Assembly: GCA_946406015.1 (NCBI GenBank)
Contig: CAMJJD010000010.1
Coordinates: 1 to 50,976 of the forward strand
DNA: 50,976 nucleotides
From: an uncultured Bacteroidales bacterium
GTDB taxonomy: Bacteria; Bacteroidota; Bacteroidia; Bacteroidales; P3
Direction: 5' to 3'
In this document: positions 1 to 6,579 of the stretch, in pieces
How the letters are laid out: every line of letters starts with the position of its first letter
Position numbering within the stretch: position 1 is the stretch's first letter
Notes under the pieces: generated by a model
What the model was told of the DNA's origin: nothing
What the model saw: the letters and a program-made list of their open reading frames with translations, nothing else
Database searches by the model: none
Program-made: the position numbers and the translations under genes

Positions 1-54
1 CCTGCAACCTTCTGATCCGTAGTCAGATGCTCTATTCAGTTGAGCTAAGGAGCC
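1..54 (-). tRNA. tRNA-Arg (anticodon ACG), 3' end cut by window edge
   Basis: Read on the minus strand, the segment starts with a 7-nt acceptor strand GGCTCCT at 54-48, followed by a D arm with GCTC/GAGC. The anticodon stem TCTGA/TCAGA encloses loop CTACGGA, which gives anticodon ACG (arginine). The T arm begins with GCAGG at the window edge, so the 3' half of the T arm and the acceptor 3' strand lie outside. A TAnnTTTG-type box lies about 40 bp upstream. Confidence 0.93.
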
Positions 55-93
55 GACTTGCTTTTCGGAAGCTCTCTTCCTCGAAAGCGGGTG

Positions 94-101
94 CAAAAGT
101 A
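94..101 (-). promoter_or_regulatory. Bacteroidetes -7 box TACTTTTG for tRNA-Arg
   Basis: The minus-strand sequence TACTTTTG matches the Bacteroidetes TAnnTTTG -7 consensus. It lies 40 bp upstream of the tRNA 5' end, and no other gene on that strand lies between them. Confidence 0.6.
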
Positions 102-204
102 CTAACTTTTTAGATACTGACCAAATTTTTTTTCAAATAATTTTTCCATACCTCTGCAATGTGTTGATTGCTAGAATGGAAATGAGGGGAAATTTTTGTC
201 CCTC

Positions 205-726
205 TCAGGCCTCCACACCGTACACTTCGCGGTAGAGGAGGGTGCGGATTTCCTCAAATTCGTCGTCGTCGAGCTCGTATTTCGACATGATGATCATGGG
301 TACGGTGCGGCCGTCGTTGTGGTAGGAGGGCTGCACGTAGGGCTGGGGGTTGTGGAAGAAGCCCATGGAGGCGTAGAATTCGACGCGGTGGTCGGCCTCT
401 TCGGTGTTGGGGAGCTCCACTTCGAGCACGACCTGCTCGGTCTGCTGCGAGAGGAAGTTGAGGAACACGGCCTTGCCGAGGCCCTGGTTGCGGAGCTCTT
501 CGGCGATGGCGAAGTGTTCTACGTAGACCAGTTCGTCGAAGGTCCAGTAGGTGAGAATGCCCACCGGGTCGTCGCCGTTTTCGGCCACGAGGAAATGGAA
601 TTTGCCGGCATCGCGCTGCCGGAGAATAGAGAAGGGGGGGCGTTCCTGTTCGGGGAACGCCTCTTCGAACAGTTCTTGTGCAAAGTGCGAATGGTCGCTG
701 TCTGCCAAATTGGTAAAGGTGATCAT
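205..726 (-). CDS. GNAT family N-acetyltransferase
   Basis: This 173-residue protein has the GNAT fold pattern. The acetyl-CoA pyrophosphate loop RNQGLG is at residues 79-84, after the strand LVYVEHFAIAEELR, and a late segment FYASMGF is typical of the C-terminal part of the fold. There is no signal peptide, so it should be cytosolic. The substrate cannot be predicted. Its ATG overlaps the stop of the upstream outer-membrane protein gene by 4 nt, so it is the last gene of an ECF sigma / membrane protein / acetyltransferase operon and is probably translationally coupled. Confidence 0.85.
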   Translation of the reverse strand: MITFTNLADSDHSHFAQELFEEAFPEQERPPFSILRQRDAGKFHFLVAENGDDPVGILTYWTFDELVYVEHFAIAEELRNQGLGKAVFLNFLSQQTEQVVLEVELPNTEEADHRVEFYASMGFFHNPQPYVQPSYHNDGRTVPMIIMSKYELDDDEFEEIRTLLYREVYGVEA

Positions 727-1634
727 TTTATAAAACTAAAGTTATTCAATTCAAATCTGATTCCGAGCATGTGCTGCCAGCCCCAGGCGGTGTAGGGGTC
801 GGCGGAGCCGTCGGCCGCCGTGCCGCCGTGGAGGACGGTCTTGGCCTGGTAGCAGGTGTAGCCGGCCTTGATGGCGCCCATGCCGGGCAGGGAGTAGCTC
901 ACCAGGGCGCTCATGAAGACGCCGTAGCCGATGCCGCCTTGGTTGATGTATTCGTAGCTGCCCACGCCGTAGTCGGGCGACTGGCCGTCCCACACGTCGA
1001 GTATCGACCAGGTGCCGCCACCCACCTCTATGAGGTTGTCTTTCACCTTGGTGTTGATGAGCGAGACGCCGAGGTTGAGTTCCAGGTCGAGTGCGTCGCT
1101 GAGGGGTGCGGTCTTGCTGAGGGCGAGGTCGATGTGGATGCGCTCCTCGTTGCCCAGGATGCCGCATCGGATGTAGGGGTCGCTGCCGAGGACGCCGGTG
1201 CCGTTGTCGCTGCTGAGGTTGAAGGCGCCGATGGCGTTGAGGCGGGCGAGGTCGAAACGCAGCAGCCATCCGAAGCCCGAGGCATAGTCGTAGCGGAGCC
1301 CGAGGCCTATCTGGTAGCTGATACGGTAGTACATGTCGGGATATTCGACCACCTGCAGGTTGGAGTAGCTGCCGATGGACGAGGGGGAAATGGCTCCCTG
1401 GTTGGCCAGATGCTGCCATATCTGCTGGCCAAAGAAGTTGCTGTGAAGCACGCGGTCGATGGTGTTGGGGTTGTCCGGCCGGCCGCTGTAGAAGTTGGCG
1501 GTGTTGTTGCTGGCCCAGAAGGCGCCGGCGTTGGCGAAGAAGGAGAGCCCGGTACTGGGAGGCTTGCCGTCGTCGGCACTGGCGGTGGCCGAGGCGGCAA
1601 TGAGGAGGGTGGCAATGAGGACTATCCGTTTCAC
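723..1634 (-). CDS. outer-membrane beta-barrel-like protein with signal peptide
   Basis: A 303-residue protein with a clear Sec signal peptide (MKRIVLIATLLIAASATASA, cleavage near residue 20). Alternating aromatic/hydrophobic strands follow, for example in the Tyr-rich stretch around residues 98-115, and the C-terminal strand ends IRFELNNFSFIK. This is the look of a Bacteroidetes outer-membrane barrel. No characterised family is recognised. It sits between an ECF sigma gene (4-nt overlap at its start) and an acetyltransferase gene (4-nt overlap at its end), so all three are probably co-expressed. The sigma factor may control its own operon, but this is inferred from position only. Confidence 0.7.
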   Translation of the reverse strand: MKRIVLIATLLIAASATASADDGKPPSTGLSFFANAGAFWASNNTANFYSGRPDNPNTIDRVLHSNFFGQQIWQHLANQGAISPSSIGSYSNLQVVEYPDMYYRISYQIGLGLRYDYASGFGWLLRFDLARLNAIGAFNLSSDNGTGVLGSDPYIRCGILGNEERIHIDLALSKTAPLSDALDLELNLGVSLINTKVKDNLIEVGGGTWSILDVWDGQSPDYGVGSYEYINQGGIGYGVFMSALVSYSLPGMGAIKAGYTCYQAKTVLHGGTAADGSADPYTAWGWQHMLGIRFELNNFSFIK

Positions 1635-2242
1635 AACTCCACTCCTTTCTTCTTCACGATGGCGGCAAGCAGGTCTTTCGCCCGCGAGAGGCGTATCTTG
1701 ACTGTGCCGAGGGGTATGTTGAGCTTCGAGGCGATTTCCTCGTAGCTGAGGTCGTCGTAGTAGCGCAGGCGCACTATCTGGCGGTAGGGTTCCTTCAGTC
1801 CGTCGACGATGGTCTTCAGCGCCTCGTCGCGCTGCATGCGGATGAGGCTCTCTTCGGGATTGGGCTGGTTGGAGGGTATCTGGTATTCGATGTATTCGCC
1901 GTCGGGGGTGTGCTCTGTGGCGCTCAGGGGCACGGTGTCGACACGTTTGCGGCGCAGCTGGTCGATGTACAGGTGCACGCCGATACTGTAGAGCCAGGCG
2001 CTGAAGGTGGAGGTGGGGGCGTAGCGGTGCAGTTGCATGAAGGCCTTTCCGAAGGTCTCGATGGTGAGGTCGGCGGCGGTGGTGGTGTTGCGTGTCATGC
2101 GGAGCAACAGCAGGTACAGCGGCTCACGGTAGGCGGCCATAAGGTCGGCATAGGCCTTGCGGCTTCCTTTGTCGCGTGCGTCGCACACGAGCTGGTAGTC
2201 GTGTTGCAGGCGTTCCGGTATTGCTGTCGCAGATGGTTCCAC
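1631..2242 (-). CDS. RNA polymerase ECF-type sigma-70 factor
   Basis: This 203-residue protein has the two conserved ECF regions. Region 2 covers about residues 28-100 (YADLMAAYREPLYLLLLRM, DLTIETFGKAFMQLHRY, TFSAWLYSIGVHLYIDQLRRKR). Region 4 covers about residues 140-195 (LKEPYRQIVRLRYYDDLSYEEIASKLNIPLGTVKIRLSRAK), with the helix-turn-helix in EEIASKLNIPLGTVKIRLSRA. It resembles the widespread Bacteroidetes RpoE-like group that includes P. gingivalis SigP, but the subgroup cannot be fixed here. No anti-sigma gene is adjacent; the next gene encodes an outer-membrane protein. A heptamer repeat array begins directly upstream of its start codon. Confidence 0.92.
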   Translation of the reverse strand: MEPSATAIPERLQHDYQLVCDARDKGSRKAYADLMAAYREPLYLLLLRMTRNTTTAADLTIETFGKAFMQLHRYAPTSTFSAWLYSIGVHLYIDQLRRKRVDTVPLSATEHTPDGEYIEYQIPSNQPNPEESLIRMQRDEALKTIVDGLKEPYRQIVRLRYYDDLSYEEIASKLNIPLGTVKIRLSRAKDLLAAIVKKKGVEL

Positions 2243-2499
2243 GAATAAGTGTTATGTGTTGAGTGTTAAGTGTTAAGTGTTGAGTGTTGAGTGTTAAGTG
2301 TTGAGTGGTAAGTGTTAAGTGGTAAGTGTTAAGTGGTAAGTGGTAAGTGTTAAGTGTTAAGTGTTAAGTGTTAAGTTTTGAGTGTTAAGTGTTAAGTTTT
2401 GAGTGTTAAGTGTTAAGTGTTGAGTGTTAAGTGTTAAGTACTCTTCGACTTTTTGACTTTTCGACTTTTCGACTCAGTGACTCAGTGACTCAGTGACTT
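2243..2499. repeat. heptamer/octamer tandem array (TTAAGTG and GACTTTTC/GACTCAGT units)
   Basis: From about 2243 to 2440 the DNA is almost entirely degenerate tandem copies of a 7-nt unit, TTAAGTG, with variants TTGAGTG and GTAAGTG. It then changes to 8-nt units GACTTTTC (about 2449-2474) and GACTCAGT (about 2472-2496). The array fills the whole gap between the GT2 stop and the sigma factor start, so it occupies the sigma operon's upstream region. No promoter box stands out inside it. Confidence 0.9.
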
Positions 2500-3693
2500 C
2501 TATTTTTTAAATTTTCTATTGCTTGATAACGGCAAAAGTATTAATATAGTATTTGCGATGGCAAAATAAATTTCAAAGAATGGTGCGGCGAGGTGCACGT
2601 AGCCACCTTCGAAACGCTTGGTGAGGCGGGAGAAGCAGACGATCTGCCAGGCCCATTTTATGGCTACGGCGGCGGCCACGACGACCCAGGGCAAGGTGCC
2701 GCGCAGGATCAGCAGCACGGCGACTGCGTAGAAGAGCAGGCTTGTCCAACCCGGCATGCTCTCGCGCAGCCGGTCGATGAACCGGTGGCGGTTGCGGGTG
2801 CCCACACGGTGGCGCCGTTCGTCGTGCCACTGGTAGAAGTGTTTGCGGGGTTCCACCGAGAGGCAGGCGTCGCTGTCGATGCAGATGGCTGTGTTCCGGC
2901 GGTTGGCATTCTGGTAGACGAAGAGGTCGTCGCTCCCGTCGGCCACGTCGTAGTGGCGGATGAAGGCCCCCTGGCTGAAGAAGAAGGAACGTCGATAGCT
3001 GAGGTTGCGTCCCGAGCCGGTGTAGGGGTGTCCCATCAGGGCGGCGCCGAGGTACTGTGAGCCGTAGGCCAGTGCGTCGTACTGCTGCAGGCAGCCCAGC
3101 AGGCTCTTCGAGCGCTTCACGCCGCAGTAGCCGAGCACAATCTGGATTGCTTGATTGCTTGAATGTTTTATTGTTTGAGTGTTTTTATCCCCCGCCGCGG
3201 GGACGCGGTAGCCGCGCACCATGCCGCGCAACCACAGCAGGTTCTTGGGTGTGCAGTCGGGGTCGGCCAGCATCAGGATGTCGTTCTTGGCGCTTTTGAT
3301 GCCGATGGAGAGGGGATATTTCTTTCCCTGGAAGAGGTTCACGTCCTCCTTGAAGGGCACCACTTTCAGGTGGGGGTAGTAGTCTTTGAGCAACTTAAGC
3401 ACGAATTCGGTCTCGTCGCTCGAAAGGTAGTTGACCACCACCACCTCGAAGTCGGGATAGTCCTGTTCGAGGAGGTAGACGAGGTTCTCCTTGAGCCAGG
3501 CGGCGTCGTTGCGGGCCGTGAGCACCACGCTCACCGGCGGCAGCGGGTCGAGTTCCGGACTCTGGGTTCTGTATCGGCCCACGCGGAAGTGGTACAGGCC
3601 ATAGTACAGACACAAATATATCATCGACAGCAGCAGCAATGCCGCCAGCGCAATAGCGTAGCTATCAGTGAGAAAATGACTAAAATCGAACAT
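2500..3693 (-). CDS. family 2 glycosyltransferase, membrane-anchored
   Basis: A 397-residue GT2 enzyme. An N-terminal membrane helix covers about residues 13-32. The GT-A nucleotide-binding start is PPVSVVLTARND (52-63), the acidic motif LADPDC is at 142-147, and YTGSGRNLSYRRS follows near residue 224. Two to three C-terminal membrane helices lie from about residue 315. The sugar donor and acceptor are unknown; cell-envelope glycan synthesis is the usual role. Residues 164-184 (DNA 3142-3204) look like an in-frame insertion: the DNA there is degenerate octamers such as ATTGCTTG and interrupts an otherwise normal stretch (MVRGYR...IVLGYCG). A -7 box lies 24 bp upstream of the start. Confidence 0.88.
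   Translation of the reverse strand: MFDFSHFLTDSYAIALAALLLLSMIYLCLYYGLYHFRVGRYRTQSPELDPLPPVSVVLTARNDAAWLKENLVYLLEQDYPDFEVVVVNYLSSDETEFVLKLLKDYYPHLKVVPFKEDVNLFQGKKYPLSIGIKSAKNDILMLADPDCTPKNLLWLRGMVRGYRVPAAGDKNTQTIKHSSNQAIQIVLGYCGVKRSKSLLGCLQQYDALAYGSQYLGAALMGHPYTGSGRNLSYRRSFFFSQGAFIRHYDVADGSDDLFVYQNANRRNTAICIDSDACLSVEPRKHFYQWHDERRHRVGTRNRHRFIDRLRESMPGWTSLLFYAVAVLLILRGTLPWVVVAAAVAIKWAWQIVCFSRLTKRFEGGYVHLAAPFFEIYFAIANTILILLPLSSNRKFKK
3142..3204 (-). repeat. octamer-type repeat inserted in-frame in GT2 gene
   Basis: Plus-strand units ATTGCTTG (twice, tandem), AATGTTTT, ATTGTTTG and AGTGTTTT run together from about 3146, followed by a GC-rich palindromic piece CCCCGCCGCGGGG. The segment is 63 nt (21 codons) and leaves the reading frame intact. 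It resembles the intergenic arrays of this window rather than codon-biased coding DNA. Confidence 0.65.
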
Positions 3694-3716
3694 CCTTACA
3701 CTTCTTTTTCAGCCCA

Positions 3717-3724
3717 CAAAGATA
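3717..3724 (-). promoter_or_regulatory. -7 box TATCTTTG upstream of GT2 gene
   Basis: A minus-strand TATCTTTG lies 24 bp before the GT2 start codon and fits the TAnnTTTG consensus. Confidence 0.6.
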
Positions 3725-3730
3725 CACAAT

Positions 3731-3762
3731 AAACCCCGCTCGGCGGTGCCTGCGGGGCTTTA
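3731..3762 (-). terminator. hairpin terminator downstream of corA
   Basis: A GC-rich stem, CCCCGC pairing with GCGGGG, is flanked by A/T runs and lies between the corA stop and the GT2 promoter. On the minus strand the stem is followed by TTTATT. This fits an intrinsic terminator for corA. Confidence 0.65.
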
Positions 3763-3805
3763 GATTTCAACAAGCTATCAACAGCCTGCCGACTTCCGGT
3801 TTTAC

Positions 3806-4735
3806 TCACTGTTTGGTACGGTGGTGGAAGAAGATGATGAGCGCGGTGGTGAGGATTGCCAGTGCACCGAGGATAATCCAGAAGGCTGTGGTGTTGGGTG
3901 TGAAGGGGAATTCGACGTTCATGCCGAAGAAGCCGGTGACCACCGTCAGGGGCAGCATGATGGTGGAGAAGTAGGTCAGCACCCGCATGATTTCGTTCGT
4001 ACGGTTGGTCAGCAACGAGTCGAAGGTCTGCGACAGGCCCTCGATCAACTCGCCGTAGTCTTCGATTGAGTCGTACATCTTCTGGTACTGGTCGAGGATA
4101 TTGCCCCAGTAGTCTTCCATGTCGAGCACCTCGGGGTCGACGAAGCCCTTGATGCCGCCGCTCTCGAACATGTGCAGCACTCGCAGCTGGGCGCGGAAGG
4201 TGGTGTTGAGCAGAATGATATTGCGTCGCGTCACCGAAATCTGCTCGATGATGCTTCGTGCGCGGCGGTTGAAGATGTCGTAGTTGATAAGGTCCACCTC
4301 GGCACCGATGCGCTGCACCAAGGTGTTGGTTTCCAGCATCAGCCGGTTGAGGATGTGGTAGAGCAGCTGGTCGCTGCTGGCCATCATCTCCTGCGTCTCC
4401 TCGTCGCCTTCCTGCAGGTCGTCGGCCATCTCGTCGAAGAGTTTCTTCACCACCCAGTGGGCTTTGCCCACGGTGATGATGTAGTCTTTGCCCCAGAAGA
4501 GCTTCACTTCGCGGATGCGCACCGTCTTGTTGTCACGGTCGAAGTAGGGGAAATGGAGGATGAGGAAATAGTAGTCGTCGTACTCGTCAATCTTTGGCCG
4601 CTGGGTGGTGCCGCGACAGTCCTCGATGTCCAGGGGGTGGAACTGGTAGTCGTCGAGCAACATCGTGTAATCCTTTTCACTGGGGTTCGTGATATCGAGC
4701 CACGTAATATGCCCATATTGGATTTTTTCTATCAT
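3806..4735 (-). CDS. corA: CorA-family magnesium/divalent metal transporter
   Basis: A 309-residue inner-membrane channel protein. A long soluble N-terminal domain with predicted alpha-helical arms is followed by two C-terminal membrane helices. The family signature GMN sits at the end of the first helix, in VTGFFGMNVEFPF, with an acidic/polar loop and a second helix (AFWIILGALAILTTALIIFF) after it. The basic C-terminus HHRTKQ is typical. CorA proteins form pentamers for Mg2+ (or Co2+/Ni2+) uptake. It is monocistronic, with its own -7 box and terminator. Confidence 0.93.
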   Translation of the reverse strand: MIEKIQYGHITWLDITNPSEKDYTMLLDDYQFHPLDIEDCRGTTQRPKIDEYDDYYFLILHFPYFDRDNKTVRIREVKLFWGKDYIITVGKAHWVVKKLFDEMADDLQEGDEETQEMMASSDQLLYHILNRLMLETNTLVQRIGAEVDLINYDIFNRRARSIIEQISVTRRNIILLNTTFRAQLRVLHMFESGGIKGFVDPEVLDMEDYWGNILDQYQKMYDSIEDYGELIEGLSQTFDSLLTNRTNEIMRVLTYFSTIMLPLTVVTGFFGMNVEFPFTPNTTAFWIILGALAILTTALIIFFHHRTKQ

Positions 4736-4812
4736 AATCGCACCTCCTTTCTTGGGTTTAAAGATTGATGTTCAGTGGTCTACATTCGAGTAAATGACTT
4801 TGGTTGATTCTG

Positions 4813-4820
4813 CAAAGATA
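4813..4820 (-). promoter_or_regulatory. -7 box TATCTTTG upstream of corA
   Basis: The minus-strand box matches TAnnTTTG and lies 78 bp before the corA start codon. Confidence 0.5.
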
Positions 4821-4911
4821 CAAAACTTTCTTAAACCGAGCGAAAAGAGCAACAATTTCTTTTCCGGAAGAGAGATGGGCGGGCTTTCTCGTCGCTCGCT
4901 TCTCTTGCTGT

Positions 4912-5033
4912 CATTCCACCAGCAGGCGGCGCGTGGCGACGTCGAGGGTGTAGGAGGCCCCCGAGACGCGCTCATGCCGCAGCTCGCGGCCTCCGAGGTC
5001 GCACAGCGTCAGCTCGGCGCCAGAATAGTGTAG
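4912..5033 (-). pseudogene. remnant of a T9SS type A sorting domain
   Basis: One minus-strand frame reads SGAELTLCDLGGRELRHE, then a short strand-rich tail, and ends RRLLVE and a TGA stop at 4912-4914. The pattern LxLxDLGGRxL is the core of T9SS type A C-terminal domains (compare VSVYDVGGRRLK in the M14 peptidase of this window). Only about 38 residues remain, with no start codon or upstream domain, so it looks like the tail of a decayed or truncated gene. Chance resemblance cannot be excluded for so short a piece. Confidence 0.45.
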
Positions 5034-5178
5034 TAAAAAACGGCCTTAGTCGGGCTGTTTGTCTGGGTGTTCTACGCCATTTCTTCGGGAAAAAGCGAAG
5101 AAGTACCGAAGAAACGGCAGGGGTAGGAGGGTGTTGACATCCTCAAAACGGCCATTGGTTATCAACTGTTTAGCTGCT

Positions 5179-5224
5179 GTTCTTTTACTGTTCTAAAAGA
5201 ACGCCTAAAGAACAGTTAATGAAC
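5179..5224. repeat. 46-bp GTTC/GAAC element, copy A1
   Basis: Boxes are GTTC 5179-5182, GTTC 5190-5193, GAAC 5210-5213 and GAAC 5221-5224, spaced N7, N16 and N7. The two N7 spacers are complementary at 5 of 7 positions. Thirteen bases after the last box comes TTGAAAAAGAGT (5238-5249), also found at the same distance from copy B. Confidence 0.8.
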
Positions 5225-5264
5225 AGAAAGTAAATGGTTGAAAAAGAGTCTCTCCAGATTTTGC

Positions 5265-5284
5265 TGACGCGGCACGCCGCGTCC
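5265..5284. repeat. 20-bp GGCACGCC-centred palindrome, intergenic copy
   Basis: GACGCGGC and GCCGCGTC pair around a 2-nt centre AC. Related copies lie inside the anti-sigma-like gene at 7467-7486, 7561-7580 and 7630-7649. Confidence 0.7.
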
Positions 5285-5332
5285 ATACAAAGCGGGATTG
5301 TAAACTGCTGTTTCCTTGTGATTTGTATATCA

Positions 5333-5378
5333 GTTCGACTTGCGTTCAACTTGAATTCAAGTTGAACGCAAGTTGAAC
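5333..5378. repeat. 46-bp GTTC/GAAC element, copy A2
   Basis: Boxes lie at 5333, 5344, 5364 and 5375 (GTTC, GTTC, GAAC, GAAC) with spacers N7, N16 and N7. The whole 46 bp is a palindrome with one mismatched pair and GAATTC at its centre. Confidence 0.9.
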
Positions 5379-5442
5379 AGAAGATAACTTGTTGTAAAAT
5401 AGAGGGGTGATTTTTTTTTGTTGTAGATTTGCATAAAAGGTG

Positions 5443-5450
5443 TATCTTTG
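5443..5450 (+). promoter_or_regulatory. -7 box TATCTTTG for the lipoprotein/nitroreductase unit
   Basis: TATCTTTG lies 42 bp before the lipoprotein start. A TTTG at 5417-5420, 22 bp upstream, could be the -33 element. Confidence 0.7.
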
Positions 5451-5492
5451 CAACATTGTAATATAAGGAATATTATTTAAAACACTAACAAT

Positions 5493-5936
5493 ATGAAACG
5501 TTTAGGATTTATTCTTATTTGTGTCGCCGCGATGGCTATGACCTCGTGCGGCATGATGCAGTCGGCTGCCGGCAGCAACACCGCCGCCCAAGCCACCGGC
5601 AAGGCCTGCGGCACCGCCGTGCAGGGCCTCTACAGTAGCTACAAGAGCACCGGCAAGGTAGACCTCACCGTGGGTAACAACCTCACCAACGCCCTTGCGC
5701 TGGCCACCGCCTACACCGAACTGCAGAACAACAAGGGTAACGACGCCTACCGCAAAGCCTTCACCACGGGTCTTATCGCCAGTTCGGCCGGCCTTATCAC
5801 CACGGCCAACGCCGGCTCCTTTGTCGACAAGCTGATGAGCAGTGTGGGGCTGGGCAATGTGACGGCCGACAAGATTTCGCAGACCGCCGCCACTGCGGCC
5901 GCCATCATCACCCTCCTCAACGCCCTTAAGCAGTAA
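5493..5936 (+). CDS. small lipoprotein, function unknown
   Basis: This 147-residue protein has a lipoprotein signal (MKRLGFILICVAAMAMTSC, Cys19 as the lipidation site). The mature part is rich in Ala, Gly, Thr and Ser and probably helical, with repeated hydrophobic stretches (LTNALALATAYTEL, AATAAAIITLLNAL). No enzymatic motif is visible and no family is recognised. It is the first gene after a good promoter and lies 6 nt before the nitroreductase gene, so the two are likely co-transcribed. Confidence 0.8.
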   Translation: MKRLGFILICVAAMAMTSCGMMQSAAGSNTAAQATGKACGTAVQGLYSSYKSTGKVDLTVGNNLTNALALATAYTELQNNKGNDAYRKAFTTGLIASSAGLITTANAGSFVDKLMSSVGLGNVTADKISQTAATAAAIITLLNALKQ

Positions 5937-5942
5937 GGAACG

Positions 5943-6482
5943 ATGGAAGCACTCGAATGTATGAAGACGCGGCGCAGCTGCCGCGCCTATAGCGACCGCA
6001 TGCCGTCGCGCGAAGTGCTGGAGCGCATCTGCGAAGCCGGCACCTATGCTCCCACGGGACATGGTAAGCAGAGCCCCCTCATCGTGGCTGTCACCAACCG
6101 CGAGGTGCGCGACCGGCTGAGTGCCATGAACGCCAAGGTGATGAGCAAGATTCATCCGCTGCCCGACGGCTTCGACCCCTTCTACGGCGCCCCCGTGGTG
6201 CTGCTGGTGCTGGCCGACGCCGAGGTGGTGACGCACATGTATGACGGCTGCTCGGTCATCACCAACCTGCTCAACGCCGCCCACGCCTGCGGGCTTGCCT
6301 CATGCTGGGTGCACCGCGCCAAGGAGGAGGCCGAGAGCGAGGAGGGACGCGCCCTGCTGCGCGAGCTGGGCATCGACGACCGTTATGTGGGCATCGACCA
6401 CGTCATCCTGGGCTATCCCGCCCAGGAGCAGCCCACGGCCGCTGCTCCCCGCAAAGCGGACTATGTGCGGTGGGTGGAATGA
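5943..6482 (+). CDS. nitroreductase family FMN oxidoreductase
   Basis: A 179-residue single-domain nitroreductase. The N-terminal FMN phosphate-binding motif RRSCRAY is at residues 10-16. APTGHGKQSP follows at about 36-45, then the helix DGCSVITNLLNAAHACGLASCW and the C-terminal GYPAQEQP...RKADYVRW. The family forms FMN-binding homodimers that use NAD(P)H to reduce quinones, nitro compounds or similar acceptors; the physiological substrate is unknown. A Shine-Dalgarno-like AAGGA lies just before the ATG. It follows the lipoprotein gene closely. Confidence 0.9.
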   Translation: MEALECMKTRRSCRAYSDRMPSREVLERICEAGTYAPTGHGKQSPLIVAVTNREVRDRLSAMNAKVMSKIHPLPDGFDPFYGAPVVLLVLADAEVVTHMYDGCSVITNLLNAAHACGLASCWVHRAKEEAESEEGRALLRELGIDDRYVGIDHVILGYPAQEQPTAAAPRKADYVRWVE

Positions 6483-6528
6483 ATAGTTGAAAGTTGAAAG
6501 TTGAAAGTTGAAAGTGGAAAGTTGAATT
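6483..6528 (+). repeat. heptamer tandem repeat (AGTTGAA)
   Basis: About six copies of AGTTGAA, one degenerate (AGTGGAA), start directly after the nitroreductase stop codon and lead into a T-rich run. No gene is present. Confidence 0.9.
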
Positions 6529-6579
6529 TTTTTTCACTAGGCTGTAAGATTTCACCCCCTTCGCGCGACTATAAGGCAA

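Larger units (their letters stand above)
4736..5492. other. 757-bp divergent intergenic region
   Basis: This gap lies between corA (minus) and a lipoprotein gene (plus). It holds the corA promoter box, a minus-strand remnant resembling a T9SS sorting domain (about 4912-5033), two 46-bp GTTC/GAAC elements (5179-5224 and 5333-5378), one copy of a 20-bp palindrome (5265-5284) and the lipoprotein promoter. No intact gene is seen. Confidence 0.8.

Noticed and set aside
184-204. Terminator after the acetyltransferase gene
   Set aside because: The GAGGG/CCCTC stem is only 5 bp and the T run lies in the loop, not after the stem.
771-1745. Open frame antisense to the outer-membrane protein gene
   Set aside because: The opposite strand has a proper signal peptide, operon overlaps on both sides and barrel-like strands; this frame has none.
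2243-2440. Direct repeats that could be taken for a CRISPR array
   Set aside because: Units are 7 nt, contiguous, without unique spacers, and no cas genes are present.
5179-5224. 46-bp elements as ordinary intrinsic terminators
   Set aside because: They lie between divergent genes, have AT-rich stems and lack T-tracts after the stem.
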